A stretch of 64,000 nucleotides of DNA from Alloacidobacterium dinghuense. GTDB lineage: Bacteria > Acidobacteriota > Terriglobia > Terriglobales > Acidobacteriaceae. The stretch lies in contig NZ_CP060394.1 of the NCBI RefSeq assembly GCF_014274465.1, forward strand, positions 372,001 through 436,000, given 5' to 3'. The notes below the pieces were generated by a model. It had not been told where the DNA came from, searched no databases, and saw only the letters and a list, made by a program, of their open reading frames with translations. Of this stretch, positions 26,021 to 35,436 are shown piece after piece (the stretch's first letter is position 1; every line of letters starts with the position of its first letter). The position numbers and the translations under genes are program-made.

Positions 26021-27442
26021 ATGGTTCCCGCTCTTCGTAGGTCCTTCCCCATCGGTAAAGACCTGAATGTGACCGCCATGCGATCACGCATTATCTCGTC
26101 CACTAAAGTATTCATCGTTGCAGGCGCAACGATGATGAGTAGTCTCATCCCTGCCGCAGCTTTCGGACAGGCCCAAGTTGTCTCGAAGCCACCTGTATCT
26201 CCGGAAGCGATGGCCATACACCGTCTTGCGAAACGACCAGTTGCAAAGTCGGCAGTCAGGACAGATGCCGCCGCTTCGGTAGCCGGGAGTTCGTCTAACT
26301 TTAACTCTGAACAAGGCCCTGGCCCCGGCCCACGTGGCCCGGGGCCAGGATGCGATCTCTTTCCTGCTCCCGCGTCTACCGGTGCCGCCGTCGGTCTGTC
26401 ATACTTTGGCCCGTCGCCCTCCACGGTCAATCCGAGTTTGGTCGGGCCGGTCCAACTCCTAAATACGGGCAAGGTCGACGCGGTCAACGGTACAATCACG
26501 ATCCCCCTGTACAAGGGCACTCTCAAAGGCACCAAGAAGACTATCTGGTACATCCTTACTGATGTTTCCGACCAAGGAATCGCCAACGAACTGGGGTTGA
26601 ACTTCTCAGCGAAGTTGGGTTTCGCCGAGAATGCCGCTAGAACCGGTACACTCGATGGCAATGGAAACATCGTGTTCGACAAAGGGACGGTTGACTTTAG
26701 CCCGCAACGGAACATTGTTCCTGGACCTGCTGGTCAGGAATTTCCCCCGAAGTCATTTGCACCTGGAGAAATTGGAGACAAAAACTATAGCCCATATGTG
26801 ACCATCACCAACGCTGGCAACGTTGTCTACAACGCTCCAATGGTGGCGTTTAATGTAGACGCGAGCCAGATCAATTTCCCCGACGGACACGTCGACTATT
26901 CGAAGGTACATGATCAGGTTGTTGCGATCGACCCATACAACATGACCGTCACCCTCAACCTCATCAACGGCTTCAGCTTTGGAAGGCCGGTGTGGTACCT
27001 CTCCATGGATGCGAGCATTCCTCTCGCAGCCGCGATAGAACACAACACCTACGCACCTTTGATGGACAAGCTTCTGTTGGGTCACGACGACAGCTTCTCC
27101 AGCCCGATCGAGCGAATCTTTATTGCAACTAACGGAGCGGAGGACGGTAGCTGCAACAACCCCCTGCGCCAAGGTCTCTCTGCAGATCTCGCCGACGGAT
27201 ACAGACCGAACAACACACTCGGCGGTATTCCCACGATCGCACTGGACTACAGCCCGGCGTGGGATGCCAATCTTTACGAGTGGACGGAGGACGCTATCAA
27301 TCGCGGATATCGCGGTCAACTTCGCGAGGAGTTTCAGATATTGACCTTCGTCCAGGATGGTTTGTTAACTGGTCCAGGTGGGAAGCCGTTCGGCAGCGCC
27401 GGCTTCTCCATCAACTGCCCAATCGTCCAGAGATTGGATTGA
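26021..27442 (+). CDS. Large secreted protein of unknown function with GPGPGP linker
   Basis: 473 residues. A long leader (about 1-50, hydrophobic IISSTKVFIVAGATMMSSLI) is followed by a disordered stretch and the low-complexity linker GPGPGPRGPGPG near residue 100. A large beta-rich domain without Cys pairs follows: DAVNGTITIPLYKGTLKGTK, IWYILTDVSDQGIANELGLN, GTVDFSPQRNIVPG, SFGRPVWYLSMDAS. I have seen this domain in hypothetical bacterial secreted proteins but know no function. It stands alone, with its own terminator-like hairpin downstream. Confidence 0.78.
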   Translation: MVPALRRSFPIGKDLNVTAMRSRIISSTKVFIVAGATMMSSLIPAAAFGQAQVVSKPPVSPEAMAIHRLAKRPVAKSAVRTDAAASVAGSSSNFNSEQGPGPGPRGPGPGCDLFPAPASTGAAVGLSYFGPSPSTVNPSLVGPVQLLNTGKVDAVNGTITIPLYKGTLKGTKKTIWYILTDVSDQGIANELGLNFSAKLGFAENAARTGTLDGNGNIVFDKGTVDFSPQRNIVPGPAGQEFPPKSFAPGEIGDKNYSPYVTITNAGNVVYNAPMVAFNVDASQINFPDGHVDYSKVHDQVVAIDPYNMTVTLNLINGFSFGRPVWYLSMDASIPLAAAIEHNTYAPLMDKLLLGHDDSFSSPIERIFIATNGAEDGSCNNPLRQGLSADLADGYRPNNTLGGIPTIALDYSPAWDANLYEWTEDAINRGYRGQLREEFQILTFVQDGLLTGPGGKPFGSAGFSINCPIVQRLD

Positions 27443-27462
27443 TCAACAACCCTGTTCCCCAT

Positions 27463-27503
27463 GGGATTGTTCAGACATGACATCATCAGGTTTGAACAAT
27501 CCC
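27463..27503 (+). terminator. Hairpin downstream of the large secreted protein
   Basis: Perfect 11-bp arms GGGATTGTTCA and TGAACAATCCC around a 19-base loop, followed by a pyrimidine-rich run (TCCTTTCCTTTC), 21 bases after the stop codon. A long loop for an intrinsic terminator, but position and tail fit. Confidence 0.65.
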
Positions 27504-27678
27504 TCCTTTCCTTTCAACGATCCATATGACTTCGATCTCTTTGAGAGGTTCGATTAGCGCTCAAACGCCAGCCTCGAGCATCTTACTTCACCGCAAAGTG
27601 AATAAGAGTAGCGGCGCATTGTAACTTTTCTTAAAGCTGCTTGTCAGATATGCATTCCATAGGAGGGGGTGCCTCGTC

Positions 27679-28290
27679 ATGTCCGATTTTGCATTTCTGT
27701 CCGGTAGAGCCCCAAAGGCCGCCAGAGTTCATCTCAATCGAGCTTGGGGATCCTTGCTCGCCATCACCTGCGCGTTGGTTCTGGGAGCATCCGCCTTTGG
27801 CCAGACTCCGGTTGTTGGCGCTAAGGCACCTGACTTTACGCTCTCGACTCCAACAGGAAAGGCCGTTAAGCTGTCGGCTGAGCAGAGTGGACACGATCTC
27901 GTTCTGGTGATTTTGCGAGGTTTCCCAGGCTATGAGTGCCCTTACTGTGTAAAGCAGGTTCATGATTTCGCGGATCATGCCTCAGACTTCAAAGAGAAGA
28001 ACACGAGAGTGCTTTTGGTCTACCCAGGACCGCCTGCCGATCTGGATCAACATGCGAAGGAGTTTCTTGAAAAACAGGCCGAGTTACCATCCAATGTTGT
28101 TCTCGTAGCGGATCCAGACTATAAGGTCACTAATTTGTATGGACTGCGTTGGGACGCGCCGCACGAGACGGCGTATCCGTCTACGTTCGTTCTCGACAAA
28201 AAGGGAATAGTCACCTTTGAGAAGATCAGCCATAGCCACGGCGATCGCCTGTCTGCACAGGATGCCATTGACCACCTTTCCACGAATTAA
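27679..28290 (+). CDS. Secreted peroxiredoxin / thioredoxin-like protein (AhpC-TSA fold)
   Basis: 203 residues. A cleavable or anchoring leader (about 20-41, GSLLAITCALVLGASAFGQ) precedes an AhpC/TSA-type thioredoxin fold: VGAKAPDFTLSTPTGKAVKL, the active site GYECPYC with C87 and C90, and YPSTFVLDKKGIVTF. The CxxC places it among thiol oxidoreductases or atypical peroxiredoxins of the envelope. GGAGGGGG lies upstream. The DsbD gene 60 bases later could supply its electrons (inference). Confidence 0.85.
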   Translation: MSDFAFLSGRAPKAARVHLNRAWGSLLAITCALVLGASAFGQTPVVGAKAPDFTLSTPTGKAVKLSAEQSGHDLVLVILRGFPGYECPYCVKQVHDFADHASDFKEKNTRVLLVYPGPPADLDQHAKEFLEKQAELPSNVVLVADPDYKVTNLYGLRWDAPHETAYPSTFVLDKKGIVTFEKISHSHGDRLSAQDAIDHLSTN

Positions 28291-28296
28291 CGTGGG

Positions 28297-28324
28297 GGCT
28301 GCGTCGAGAATTTCCGGCGCAGCC
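28297..28324 (+). terminator. Intrinsic terminator after the peroxiredoxin-like gene
   Basis: GGCTGCG and CGCAGCC flank a 14-base loop and are followed by TTTTCTT. It lies just after the stop and before dsbD, suggesting partial uncoupling of the two genes. Confidence 0.7.
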
Positions 28325-28350
28325 TTTTCTTCAAGCGCCGCAGGTCGAAC

Positions 28351-30474
28351 ATGCAAAGCTTTCACCATCGTCTTCTACTTCTCCTCTCAGTCCTTATAGC
28401 TCTTGCCCCATTTTGCCAAGCTCAATTACGGGAATCGGGAACCGGTGCACCCGGGCCAGTGAAAGCACAGCACCTAACTGCGGAGTTGATCTCCGATGCC
28501 GGGACAATCGCGCCTGGTGGTAGAAGCCGAGTCGCTTTGGCGCTGACTCTTGAGCCCGGTTGGCATGTTTACTGGGTCTACGCTGGAGACTCCGGCGAGC
28601 CTCCGCAAGTGCAATGGTCGGTGCCGTCAGGATTTTCCATTGGGCCAATGCAGTATCCCGCGCCTTCGAGACTACCGCTTGGCCCGTTGATGGACTATGG
28701 ATACGAGGGTACGGCCGTATTTCCGTTCAACGTTTCGACCTCCCCGCAAGCTCCACTCGGGAACGCTGACCTTAAAGCGCACGTACGATGGCTTGTCTGC
28801 AGAGAAGTGTGCGTTCCTGGAAAGGCGTACCTCGGTCTCAATCTCAACGTAATTCCGCAGGCATCTTCAGAAACCAACAAGCTCATCGATGCCGCTGTGG
28901 GCGCAGAGCCAGTCAAGGTGCCGACAGCGGTTAAGATCGGCGTGACTGCGACTCGTGACACGTTGATGCTCAACGTAGTCACTGGCAAGAAAGAGATTTC
29001 GGCGGAATATTATCCGCTTGATGACGATTCGATCCGGAACGCAGCAGATCAGAAGATCGAGCCCATAGCCGACGGCATAAGGCTCGTGACAGAGCGAGCC
29101 GACATCTCCGATATGCTGCCGAAAGAGCTTAAGGGCGTCCTGAAGCTGAGTGATGGACGGTCATACATGCTTGATGTGCCAGTCGGATCAGCGACTGCGC
29201 ACTCAGGTGCTGGCGATGAACGAGGGCTTCTTCTCGCAGTCGTGCTTGCCTTCGCGGGCGGAATCATCCTGAATCTGATGCCGTGTGTTTTCCCGGTGCT
29301 TTTCCTCAAGGCACTGGCTCTTGTAGGCCGTGCCGGCGAGAGTAGGACACGTCAGCGAGCGCATGGGATGGCATATACAGCCGGCATCCTCTGCTCATTT
29401 TGGTTAATCGTAGGCGCGCTGCTTACGCTCAGAGCTCTAGGCAAACAGGCTGGATGGGGATTTCAACTTCAGTCCCCAGGCTTTGTTGTCGCTATGACCT
29501 GCCTGCTGTTTTTTATGGCGCTCTCGTTAGCAGGCATGTTTGACCTCGGTCTGACTTGGACGAGCGCCGGAGACGACCTCGCCCGCAAAGGCGGTTATTT
29601 CGGCTCGTTCTTCACGGGTGTCCTCGCAACGGTGGTAGCAACACCTTGCACTGCACCGCTGATGGGAGCTGCCATTGGGTTTGCGCTGTCTCAAAATGCA
29701 CTCGTGACCTTCGCGGTCTTCACGTCCCTCGCCTTTGGCTTAGCGTTACCATATTTCGCGCTGACCTTTGTTCCTGGATGGGCAAGTAAGTTGCCGCGCC
29801 CTGGCCGCTGGATGGAGACCTTGAAGCAATTCACTTCCGTGCCCCTTTTCCTTACCGTGGTTTGGTTGATTTGGATCTATGGCCGTCTCAGCGGAAGCAC
29901 AACCGGAGACAGCACCGATCATGTCGCCCGACTGCTGGTCGGATTGCTGATCCTCGCTATCGGAGGATGGATACTCGGACGTTGGCCTGCCCGACGTTGG
30001 GGATATATCGCCGTTGCAGTGACGGCGGCAGCAGCTCTCGCTTTTCCTTTGGTCACGGCTCAACCTGATCGCCTGCGGTGGAGCCCCTTCTCTAATGCTG
30101 CCCTCGAAGAGGCGCAGAGCCAAGGCAAGCCGGTCTTCGTTGATTTCACGGCAGCCTGGTGCCTCTCATGCCAGGTAAATGAAAAGGCGGTTTTGCAAGA
30201 TCGCGTCGTCGAGCAGGAGCTCCTTCGTCGACACTACGTCCTTCTACGCGCTGACTGGACTCGCTACGATCCGGAGATCACGAGCGAACTCAGCCGTGTT
30301 GGGCGTAGCGGAGTCCCGACCTATGTAATCATTTCGGGACCGTGGGAAAGAGCAACGCACGTTCTGCCTGAGCTGCTTACACGCGGCGTTGTCCTCGATG
30401 CGATCCGCCAGGCCGGAATACAGCAAAATAGTCAGATGCCGGCTCCGCTGCCTGGCGGAAAGACTGGAAGCTAA
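28351..30474 (+). CDS. dsbD: Protein-disulfide reductase DsbD family
   Basis: 707 residues. It carries electrons from cytoplasmic thioredoxin across the membrane to periplasmic thiol proteins. The order is signal peptide, N-terminal periplasmic beta domain (about 30-285, including the CREVCVPG segment), membrane domain (about 290-570) with reactive C312 (NLMPCVFP) and C433 (ATPCTAPLMG), and C-terminal thioredoxin domain with C604-LS-C607 (AAWCLSCQ). All three Cys-bearing parts are present, so the relay looks complete. The next gene starts two bases after its stop. Confidence 0.92.
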   Translation: MQSFHHRLLLLLSVLIALAPFCQAQLRESGTGAPGPVKAQHLTAELISDAGTIAPGGRSRVALALTLEPGWHVYWVYAGDSGEPPQVQWSVPSGFSIGPMQYPAPSRLPLGPLMDYGYEGTAVFPFNVSTSPQAPLGNADLKAHVRWLVCREVCVPGKAYLGLNLNVIPQASSETNKLIDAAVGAEPVKVPTAVKIGVTATRDTLMLNVVTGKKEISAEYYPLDDDSIRNAADQKIEPIADGIRLVTERADISDMLPKELKGVLKLSDGRSYMLDVPVGSATAHSGAGDERGLLLAVVLAFAGGIILNLMPCVFPVLFLKALALVGRAGESRTRQRAHGMAYTAGILCSFWLIVGALLTLRALGKQAGWGFQLQSPGFVVAMTCLLFFMALSLAGMFDLGLTWTSAGDDLARKGGYFGSFFTGVLATVVATPCTAPLMGAAIGFALSQNALVTFAVFTSLAFGLALPYFALTFVPGWASKLPRPGRWMETLKQFTSVPLFLTVVWLIWIYGRLSGSTTGDSTDHVARLLVGLLILAIGGWILGRWPARRWGYIAVAVTAAAALAFPLVTAQPDRLRWSPFSNAALEEAQSQGKPVFVDFTAAWCLSCQVNEKAVLQDRVVEQELLRRHYVLLRADWTRYDPEITSELSRVGRSGVPTYVIISGPWERATHVLPELLTRGVVLDAIRQAGIQQNSQMPAPLPGGKTGS

Positions 30475-30476
30475 AG

Positions 30477-31091
30477 ATGACCCGAAACACAGCGGCTACG
30501 GACATCCCAGACACCATCCAATTCGTGCTGGAAATTGACAAGCTGAAAGGCGTCTTGAGAAAGGTTCGGCCCATTTGGGAAGAGCGCTACGAGAATACAG
30601 CCGAGCACAGCTGGCAGATCGCGTTGTTCGCTATGTCGATGGCGCGCACGCTTGAGCTAAAGATCGATGTCACCCGCGTCGTCGCGATGCTGCTCGTACA
30701 TGATCTTGGCGAGATCGACGCTGGCGACAAGTTCGTATTTGCTCAAGGCGGGTGGGAGGAAAGGAAGGCTGCAGAACTCAAGGCTTTGGAGCGCATCTGT
30801 GGCCTGGCACCCAAGAAGACAGGCGACTTCCTCCTGGGGCTATGGAAAGAATTCGATGCGGGAGAATCGGATGAGGCTCGCTTCGCCAAGGCTATCGACC
30901 GCTGCATGCCTGTCCTCTTGAACCTCAACAAAAAAGGTGGAAGCTGGCTGGAACACGGCGTGAGTTACGAGAGGGTAGTCGAACGGGTGGGCCCTGAGAT
31001 CGAGAGTGGTTGTCTTGAGCTGTGGGAATATCTGAAGCCTCAGTTGGAAGCGGGGCGCCGCAAGGGCTTCTTTGCGGCGTCCACATCCTAG
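30477..31091 (+). CDS. HD-domain phosphohydrolase (YfbR / HDDC2-like)
   Basis: 204 residues. ENTAEHSW with H44 and LLVHDLGEID with H75-D76 and E79 give the HD metal-binding set, with a later Asp (AIDRC) completing it. The size and the EHS-x-HD-x2-E order match the YfbR/HDDC2 group of deoxynucleotide 5'-phosphatases. Start two bases after dsbD implies co-transcription; a functional link to thiol redox is not obvious. Confidence 0.86.
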   Translation: MTRNTAATDIPDTIQFVLEIDKLKGVLRKVRPIWEERYENTAEHSWQIALFAMSMARTLELKIDVTRVVAMLLVHDLGEIDAGDKFVFAQGGWEERKAAELKALERICGLAPKKTGDFLLGLWKEFDAGESDEARFAKAIDRCMPVLLNLNKKGGSWLEHGVSYERVVERVGPEIESGCLELWEYLKPQLEAGRRKGFFAASTS

Positions 31092-31119
31092 GAAGGCCCC
31101 AACAGCGAGCCAAACAAAG

Positions 31120-31424
31120 CTACTCTTTAAAAAGATGCGTCGCATGTGTGATCGCGCCACCGGCACGCATCGCCGCAGCGATGACCGCCGTTTCAGCAAG
31201 CATCGCATCCGTCGCACCTTCTTTGCGCGCCGCCTGGACATGCAGCTCGATACAGTATGGGCACTGCGTAGTCAGCGCGACTGCGACCGCCATTAACTGC
31301 TTGTTTAGTACATCGATCGCGCCCGGTGCAAACGCCGCTTTGTCGAAATTCCAAAAGGCCTTCATTGCATCCGAAGCGTTTTCATCGAGCTGCTTCAGCT
31401 TCGCAAGATTTGAGTGTTATACAT
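31120..31424 (-). pseudogene. AhpD-like / carboxymuconolactone decarboxylase family, one-base frameshift near the start
   Basis: GAGGAG precedes an ATG at 31424 (MYN), then the frame must shift by one base at about 31411-31415 to give SNLAKLKQLDENASDAMKAF and the CPYC-x3-H active motif (TTQCPYCIELHV). Without the shift a TAA stops the frame upstream of the homology; the next in-frame ATG is at 31365. The protein is very close to the intact 101-residue one at 48.6-48.9 kb. A shortened protein from 31365 would keep the CxxC. Confidence 0.75.
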
Positions 31425-31670
31425 CTTCACTATCTCCTCGTGAGATTGGAATCAAATTTAGCCGAAAAGCTCATCCCACGGAGAAGACCCGAAACGGTTG
31501 ATATCCTTTTCAGTCTTTACGCGCTATGGCCAATCGACTATCGCTCGAACTCTGACGAGCCATTCTGCGCGAAGGTTACACTGGGTGCGTGATCGAGTTC
31601 GGCCTCCCCGCAGAGCGCTTGAGCTGTCGAAGCCGCGATAAAACAGGCGGAAGTGGAACGTGTCCTGAGA

Positions 31671-31967
31671 CTAGAGTTTCTCGGCGACGATATCCACGGG
31701 CTTGATATCGGGGTGAGAGACAAACAACTCTTGAGCACGTGCGAAAAGCGCCTTGGCTATCTCACCGTTGACATGAGCGTTTCTTCCATCCTCATCCTTG
31801 AAGGTATCGAATATGCCGAACGTTGCGGGCGCGACCTTGAATGCGAACCACGTTGTTGTCCCTGTTTCTGCCTCGACTAGAGGGCCGGCAGACCGCAAGA
31901 ACTGTTCTACTTCTGCCTCTTTGCCTGGGCGGGCCTGCAACGTTGCTAGTATTCCGACTTTGTTCAT
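31671..31967 (-). CDS. ABM-domain protein (antibiotic biosynthesis monooxygenase family)
   Basis: 98 residues, the usual single-domain ABM size. [40 protein letters not shown] and [14 protein letters not shown] match the dimeric ferredoxin-like fold of putative quinol monooxygenases. AAGGAGAGTCTAC precedes the ATG. Family members oxidise quinols or act in oxidative detoxification; the exact activity is unknown. Confidence 0.85.
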   Translation of the reverse strand: MNKVGILATLQARPGKEAEVEQFLRSAGPLVEAETGTTTWFAFKVAPATFGIFDTFKDEDGRNAHVNGEIAKALFARAQELFVSHPDIKPVDIVAEKL

Positions 31968-31984
31968 GTAGACTCTCCTTCGTT

Positions 31985-32136
31985 AATTGCGCGATCCCGA
32001 TCGGTTTAAACTGCGCCTCGCTCGGATAATCGCTGTTGCCGGAGCCAGGATAATCAGGAGCGACAAGATGGAACTGGTCGGCCAGCTTCGGGATTAAATC
32101 GCGATACATGTTCGACGAACTAGGGGGGAGCGACAA
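31985..32136 (-). pseudogene. Alpha/beta hydrolase fragment
   Basis: The frame reads [20 protein letters not shown], then [20 protein letters not shown]. This is the early core of haloalkane-dehalogenase-like alpha/beta hydrolases (oxyanion loop side, PD-x-PG-x-G-x-S). The nucleophile elbow, Asp and His are absent on both sides. It directly abuts the ABM gene, with which such hydrolases are often paired. Confidence 0.68.
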
Positions 32137-32159
32137 AGCTGATCACTTCCGGTTGGCCG

Positions 32160-33225
32160 ATGAAATGCAGTTTGTATCAGGACTTCGGATGCGGCAAACT
32201 GATGTGGACAGCCGATGGCCGTTCGATCATCTTTGCCTCCGATAAAGACGCACTTCCCGCCCTTTTTCGAGTCTCCGCCAGGGGTGGTCCTGTTCAGCGC
32301 GAACTGATTTTTCCGGCGCTGGGAAGCTTTACAAAAGACGGGCTCCGCTTCGTCTATTCCGAACAAACCAGTGTTGATCCTCCGGCAATCTGGCGCGCTG
32401 ACCTGGATGCTGCGGGTGGACGGACGCTGGAAGTGAAAAAAGTGATTGGCACCCAATACCCCGAATTGGACGCCCAGCCATCGCCGGACGGTACCCGTCT
32501 GGTTTGGATGTCAATGCGAGCAGGCCATGAAGAGATCTGGACTAGCGATGCGTCGGGCCGAGACCCGGTGCAACTCACGCATGTGGAAAGGCACTCCGGC
32601 ACGCCGCGCTGGTCCCCGGACGGGAAATGGGTCGCCTTTGATACCTATCTTCCGCACGGCCCACAAATCTTCGTGATCGACGCGGAGGGGAGAAACCTGC
32701 ACGCGATCACGTCTGGCGCCGATGAAAACTGCGTGCCTAGTTGGTCCCCACGACGGCAAATTCATCTACTTCGCATCGAACCGCACCGGAGCGTGGCAAG
32801 TATGGAAACATTCCCTGGAGAGCGGCACCGAGATGCAGTTGACGAAAAATGGTGGCTTCGACCCGCAGGAATCCTACGATGGCAGCGAGGTGTACTACTC
32901 GCGGTTCTATGAAGCGGGAATCTGGAAGGTTCCTGCGCATGGCGGGAACGAGTCCAGAGCTGTTGAGGGGAAGCCGCAAGTCGGCTACTGGGGGCACTTC
33001 GCGGTCACCAGAGCGGGGTTGTATTTTCTGGACGCGGAGGCTGAACCCGGTCCTGCAATCGAATTCCTGAATTTTGCGACGGGCCGGAATTCAAGCGTCT
33101 TCTCCTTTAACGAGCGGCCCGCGGGCCTCCAACCAAGCCTGAGTGCGACTACCGACGGCAAGACGCTCTATTTCGCGCAATACGACCAACAGAGCGTGAT
33201 CAAGATGATGCAGTTTACGCATTAA
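32160..33225 (+). pseudogene. TolB/PD40 beta-propeller protein, 5'-truncated and frameshifted
   Basis: Repeats of the WD40-like PD40 type: KLMWTADGRSIIFASDKDAL, PSPDGTRLVWMSMRAGHEEI, PRWSPDGKWVAFDTYLPHG. After NCVPSWSP the frame shifts by one base (near 32748) to DGKFIYFASNRTGAWQVWKH and later blades up to a TAA at 33225. The start lies at the broken hydrolase; the N-terminal part, often a CadC-type winged helix in Acidobacteria, is missing. Two defects make function unlikely. Confidence 0.78.
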
Positions 33226-33407
33226 GGTGCGCACCCGCACCCGGGTGGGCGAATCAAAGGATGGCCGCACTTGTGCAGTGAAAACGCCTGGACGAAGCAC
33301 GAGTCCAGCCAACGCACATAGCCTTAAGCGTTTTTTTGGAAGTGCGTCTAGTCCAGTAAGACCTGGGATTTTTCGATTTCTGGTAATTTCTTTTTGCGGT
33401 CGATGCC

Positions 33408-33560
33408 CTAGCGGTATCCGATGTCCTTTGCGAGATGGGCATAGGTACGAGTCTGTCCGCGAGGGATGTTGCGGAGTGACTGCCAGACTTGATCCGTACA
33501 TTTCGTCTCCACCCCGGGCCACACAGAGACTTGCCTGAGTGACCGGTTTTCTCGACGCGC
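33408..33560 (-). pseudogene. MGMT (O6-alkylguanine-DNA alkyltransferase) fragment
   Basis: The frame contains DQVWQSLRNIPRGQTRTYAH and LAKDIGYR, the start of the MGMT/Ogt DNA-binding domain (x-VW-x-L-x-x-IP-x-G-x-T-x-(S/T)-Y). It then hits a stop before the PCHR active site, which I do not see nearby. A remnant of a DNA repair gene. Confidence 0.62.
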
Positions 33561-33961
33561 CCGTCTTATATGAGCGCTTCGTTGATGAGAATGGGGCCTC
33601 AATCCGAAGGTTACGTAAGCTTCCATTTCGGGCGGCCGGAGACGCGTGCTGTGTGAAGAGATCCGCGATGTACATCAAGAGCAGGCTCTTCGCGATGCTC
33701 TAGTCGGATGCGGCCTCGCGAGAGTGCATGCGAATGATAGACCGATTAACGTTAGGCGCAAGCTACGTGGCCGATGAAAGCGCTCCGTCCAAACAAAATC
33801 ATACGACGTACGTCTGAAACTTTTTTCACCAAGTGTTGTAACTTTCGCAGCCCCCGTCATTCTCACCTTCGCGCAGAGTTATGGGGTCATCTCGAGCGTT
33901 GTTTCTGAACCGTAACGAGGCTCCTGCGCCCCGGGGTTTGCCCCAAAAGGAGTCAGCAGTA
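33561..33961. other. Intergenic region upstream of the lactonase-like gene
   Basis: No gene seen. The last 150 bases presumably carry the promoter and leader of the secreted propeller protein; AAAAGGAG is at about 33945-33952. Confidence 0.4.
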
Positions 33962-35095
33962 ATGTTGAAGTCAGTACCTGGTCTTTTGGCCGTTGCGCTC
34001 TGTCTCGGAGCTTCTGCAGCTACGATGTATGCCGCCGAGACAATCGGAGGTGGCAGCACTTCCGTCTTCGTCATGACGAACGATAAGGTTAAGAACGAAA
34101 TCCTGACATATCAACGTGGTTTCGATGGGCAATTCGCCCTCAGACGCCGCGTCGCAACTGGTGGCCGCGGCAGCGGTGGCCAAACCGACCCGCTTCAGTC
34201 GCAAGGCGCTCTGACTATTAGCGGTGATCACACTCTTTTGCTTGCAGTAAACTCAGCCAGCGGAAGAGTCTCAAGCTTTCATCTTCTCAACGGTGTCCCC
34301 GTATTCATCGACCAGGAGTATTCGGATGGTGCCTTTCCGATTGCAGTGACGGAGCACAACGGCACCGTTTACGTCCTGAATGCAGGTGGCAGTGGTGCGG
34401 TGGTTGCTTTCAACGCAGACGGTCTCGGACGACTTCACGAGATACAAAACTCATCCACTTTTCTCACCAGCCTGAACTCAGGCGCCTCCTCGATCTCGGT
34501 AAGCCCCAACGGTCAGTGGCTCATCGTGATCGAAAAGGCGACAAACAGCATTGACGTATTCCCCGTTCATCCAGACGGCTCGCTCGGTGCGGTTGTCAAC
34601 AACAAGAGCGTTACTCCGGGAGTTTTCGCTACCCTGTTCACTCCGACTGGGCAACTGATCGTTTCCGAGAATCAGCCTAACAATGGAACCGACACGTCAA
34701 GCATTTCCTCATACACTATCAACGCAAACGGCTCACTCACTCCAGTCAGTCAGAGCCTTCCCACATTTGGCAACGGTAACTGCTGGAACGCCATCACTCC
34801 CAATGGCAAATGGGTATACGTCGATAACGCCGGCACGTTCACCGTGGCGGGATTCTCGATTGCTTCGAGCAGCGCGTTGACGCCCATTGCCAACACGATT
34901 CTCAGGACGCTACCTGATGGAGCGACCAACCTCGACATGGCCATCAGCGGCGACGGAGAGTACTTGTTTAACCTTCAGTCAGGCGCTGGTGTCATCGGTG
35001 TTTACACCATCAATCCCGACGGAACTCTCAACCAACTTGGTGACATCGAGGGCCTCCCGAAGACTGCCGGCTTCAACGGTATTGCTGCTCTCTAA
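33962..35095 (+). CDS. Secreted lactonase-family beta-propeller protein
   Basis: 377 residues from the ATG at 33962 (AAAAGGAG nine bases upstream; the frame continues back to 33881 without a site). Signal peptide MLKSVPGLLAVALCLGASAA, then seven repeats of the lactonase_2 / 6-phosphogluconolactonase type: VFVMTNDKVKNEILTYQRG, SISVSPNGQWLIVIEKATNS, IDVFPVHPDGSLGAVVNNKS, IGVYTINPDGTLNQLG. Similar exported propellers are frequent in Acidobacteria; most have no proven substrate. A strong hairpin follows. Confidence 0.85.
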   Translation: MLKSVPGLLAVALCLGASAATMYAAETIGGGSTSVFVMTNDKVKNEILTYQRGFDGQFALRRRVATGGRGSGGQTDPLQSQGALTISGDHTLLLAVNSASGRVSSFHLLNGVPVFIDQEYSDGAFPIAVTEHNGTVYVLNAGGSGAVVAFNADGLGRLHEIQNSSTFLTSLNSGASSISVSPNGQWLIVIEKATNSIDVFPVHPDGSLGAVVNNKSVTPGVFATLFTPTGQLIVSENQPNNGTDTSSISSYTINANGSLTPVSQSLPTFGNGNCWNAITPNGKWVYVDNAGTFTVAGFSIASSSALTPIANTILRTLPDGATNLDMAISGDGEYLFNLQSGAGVIGVYTINPDGTLNQLGDIEGLPKTAGFNGIAAL

Positions 35096-35111
35096 TCAAA
35101 ACTCCGAAACC

Positions 35112-35149
35112 ACGCCCGCGCGGATTGCTCAACATCTTAGCGCGGGCGT
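35112..35149 (+). terminator. Hairpin after the lactonase-like gene
   Basis: Perfect 10-bp GC-rich arms ACGCCCGCGC and GCGCGGGCGT around an 18-base loop, starting 17 bases after the stop. There is no long T-tract. Likely terminator. Confidence 0.65.
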
Positions 35150-35436
35150 CTCAACATTCTCCGTCTGATATCCAATTGGCGCGATTGTGATGGCGCTCCT
35201 GATCTCCGCAAGAGGAGGATCCGAATCGAGCCCCATTCCATGCGGCCCAATTCGCTTTGATTTCGGCGACTGCACCGGCGACGGCAGAATTGAGCGTCAT
35301 TCGCTGGTCGTTTACGGGAACGCTCAAATGAGTGTTATCAATGGAAAGGCCAACATTGTTGTCACTCGCATTCCGATCGCCGCGCTGATTTCGGGGTCGA
35401 ACAGGACCGGCAATCTGCTGAGACCTGCGGCATCTA
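35150..35436. other. Stretch with an uncertain frame upstream of the membrane protein
   Basis: A 105-codon frame (35187-35504) with a non-biased composition (IPCGPIRFDFGDCTGDGRIE) and no ribosome site overlaps the next gene. I do not support it as a gene. Confidence 0.3.

Noticed and set aside
33091-33678. 195-codon minus-strand frame
   Set aside because: Overlaps the propeller pseudogene and MGMT remnant in a different frame; no family features or ribosome site.
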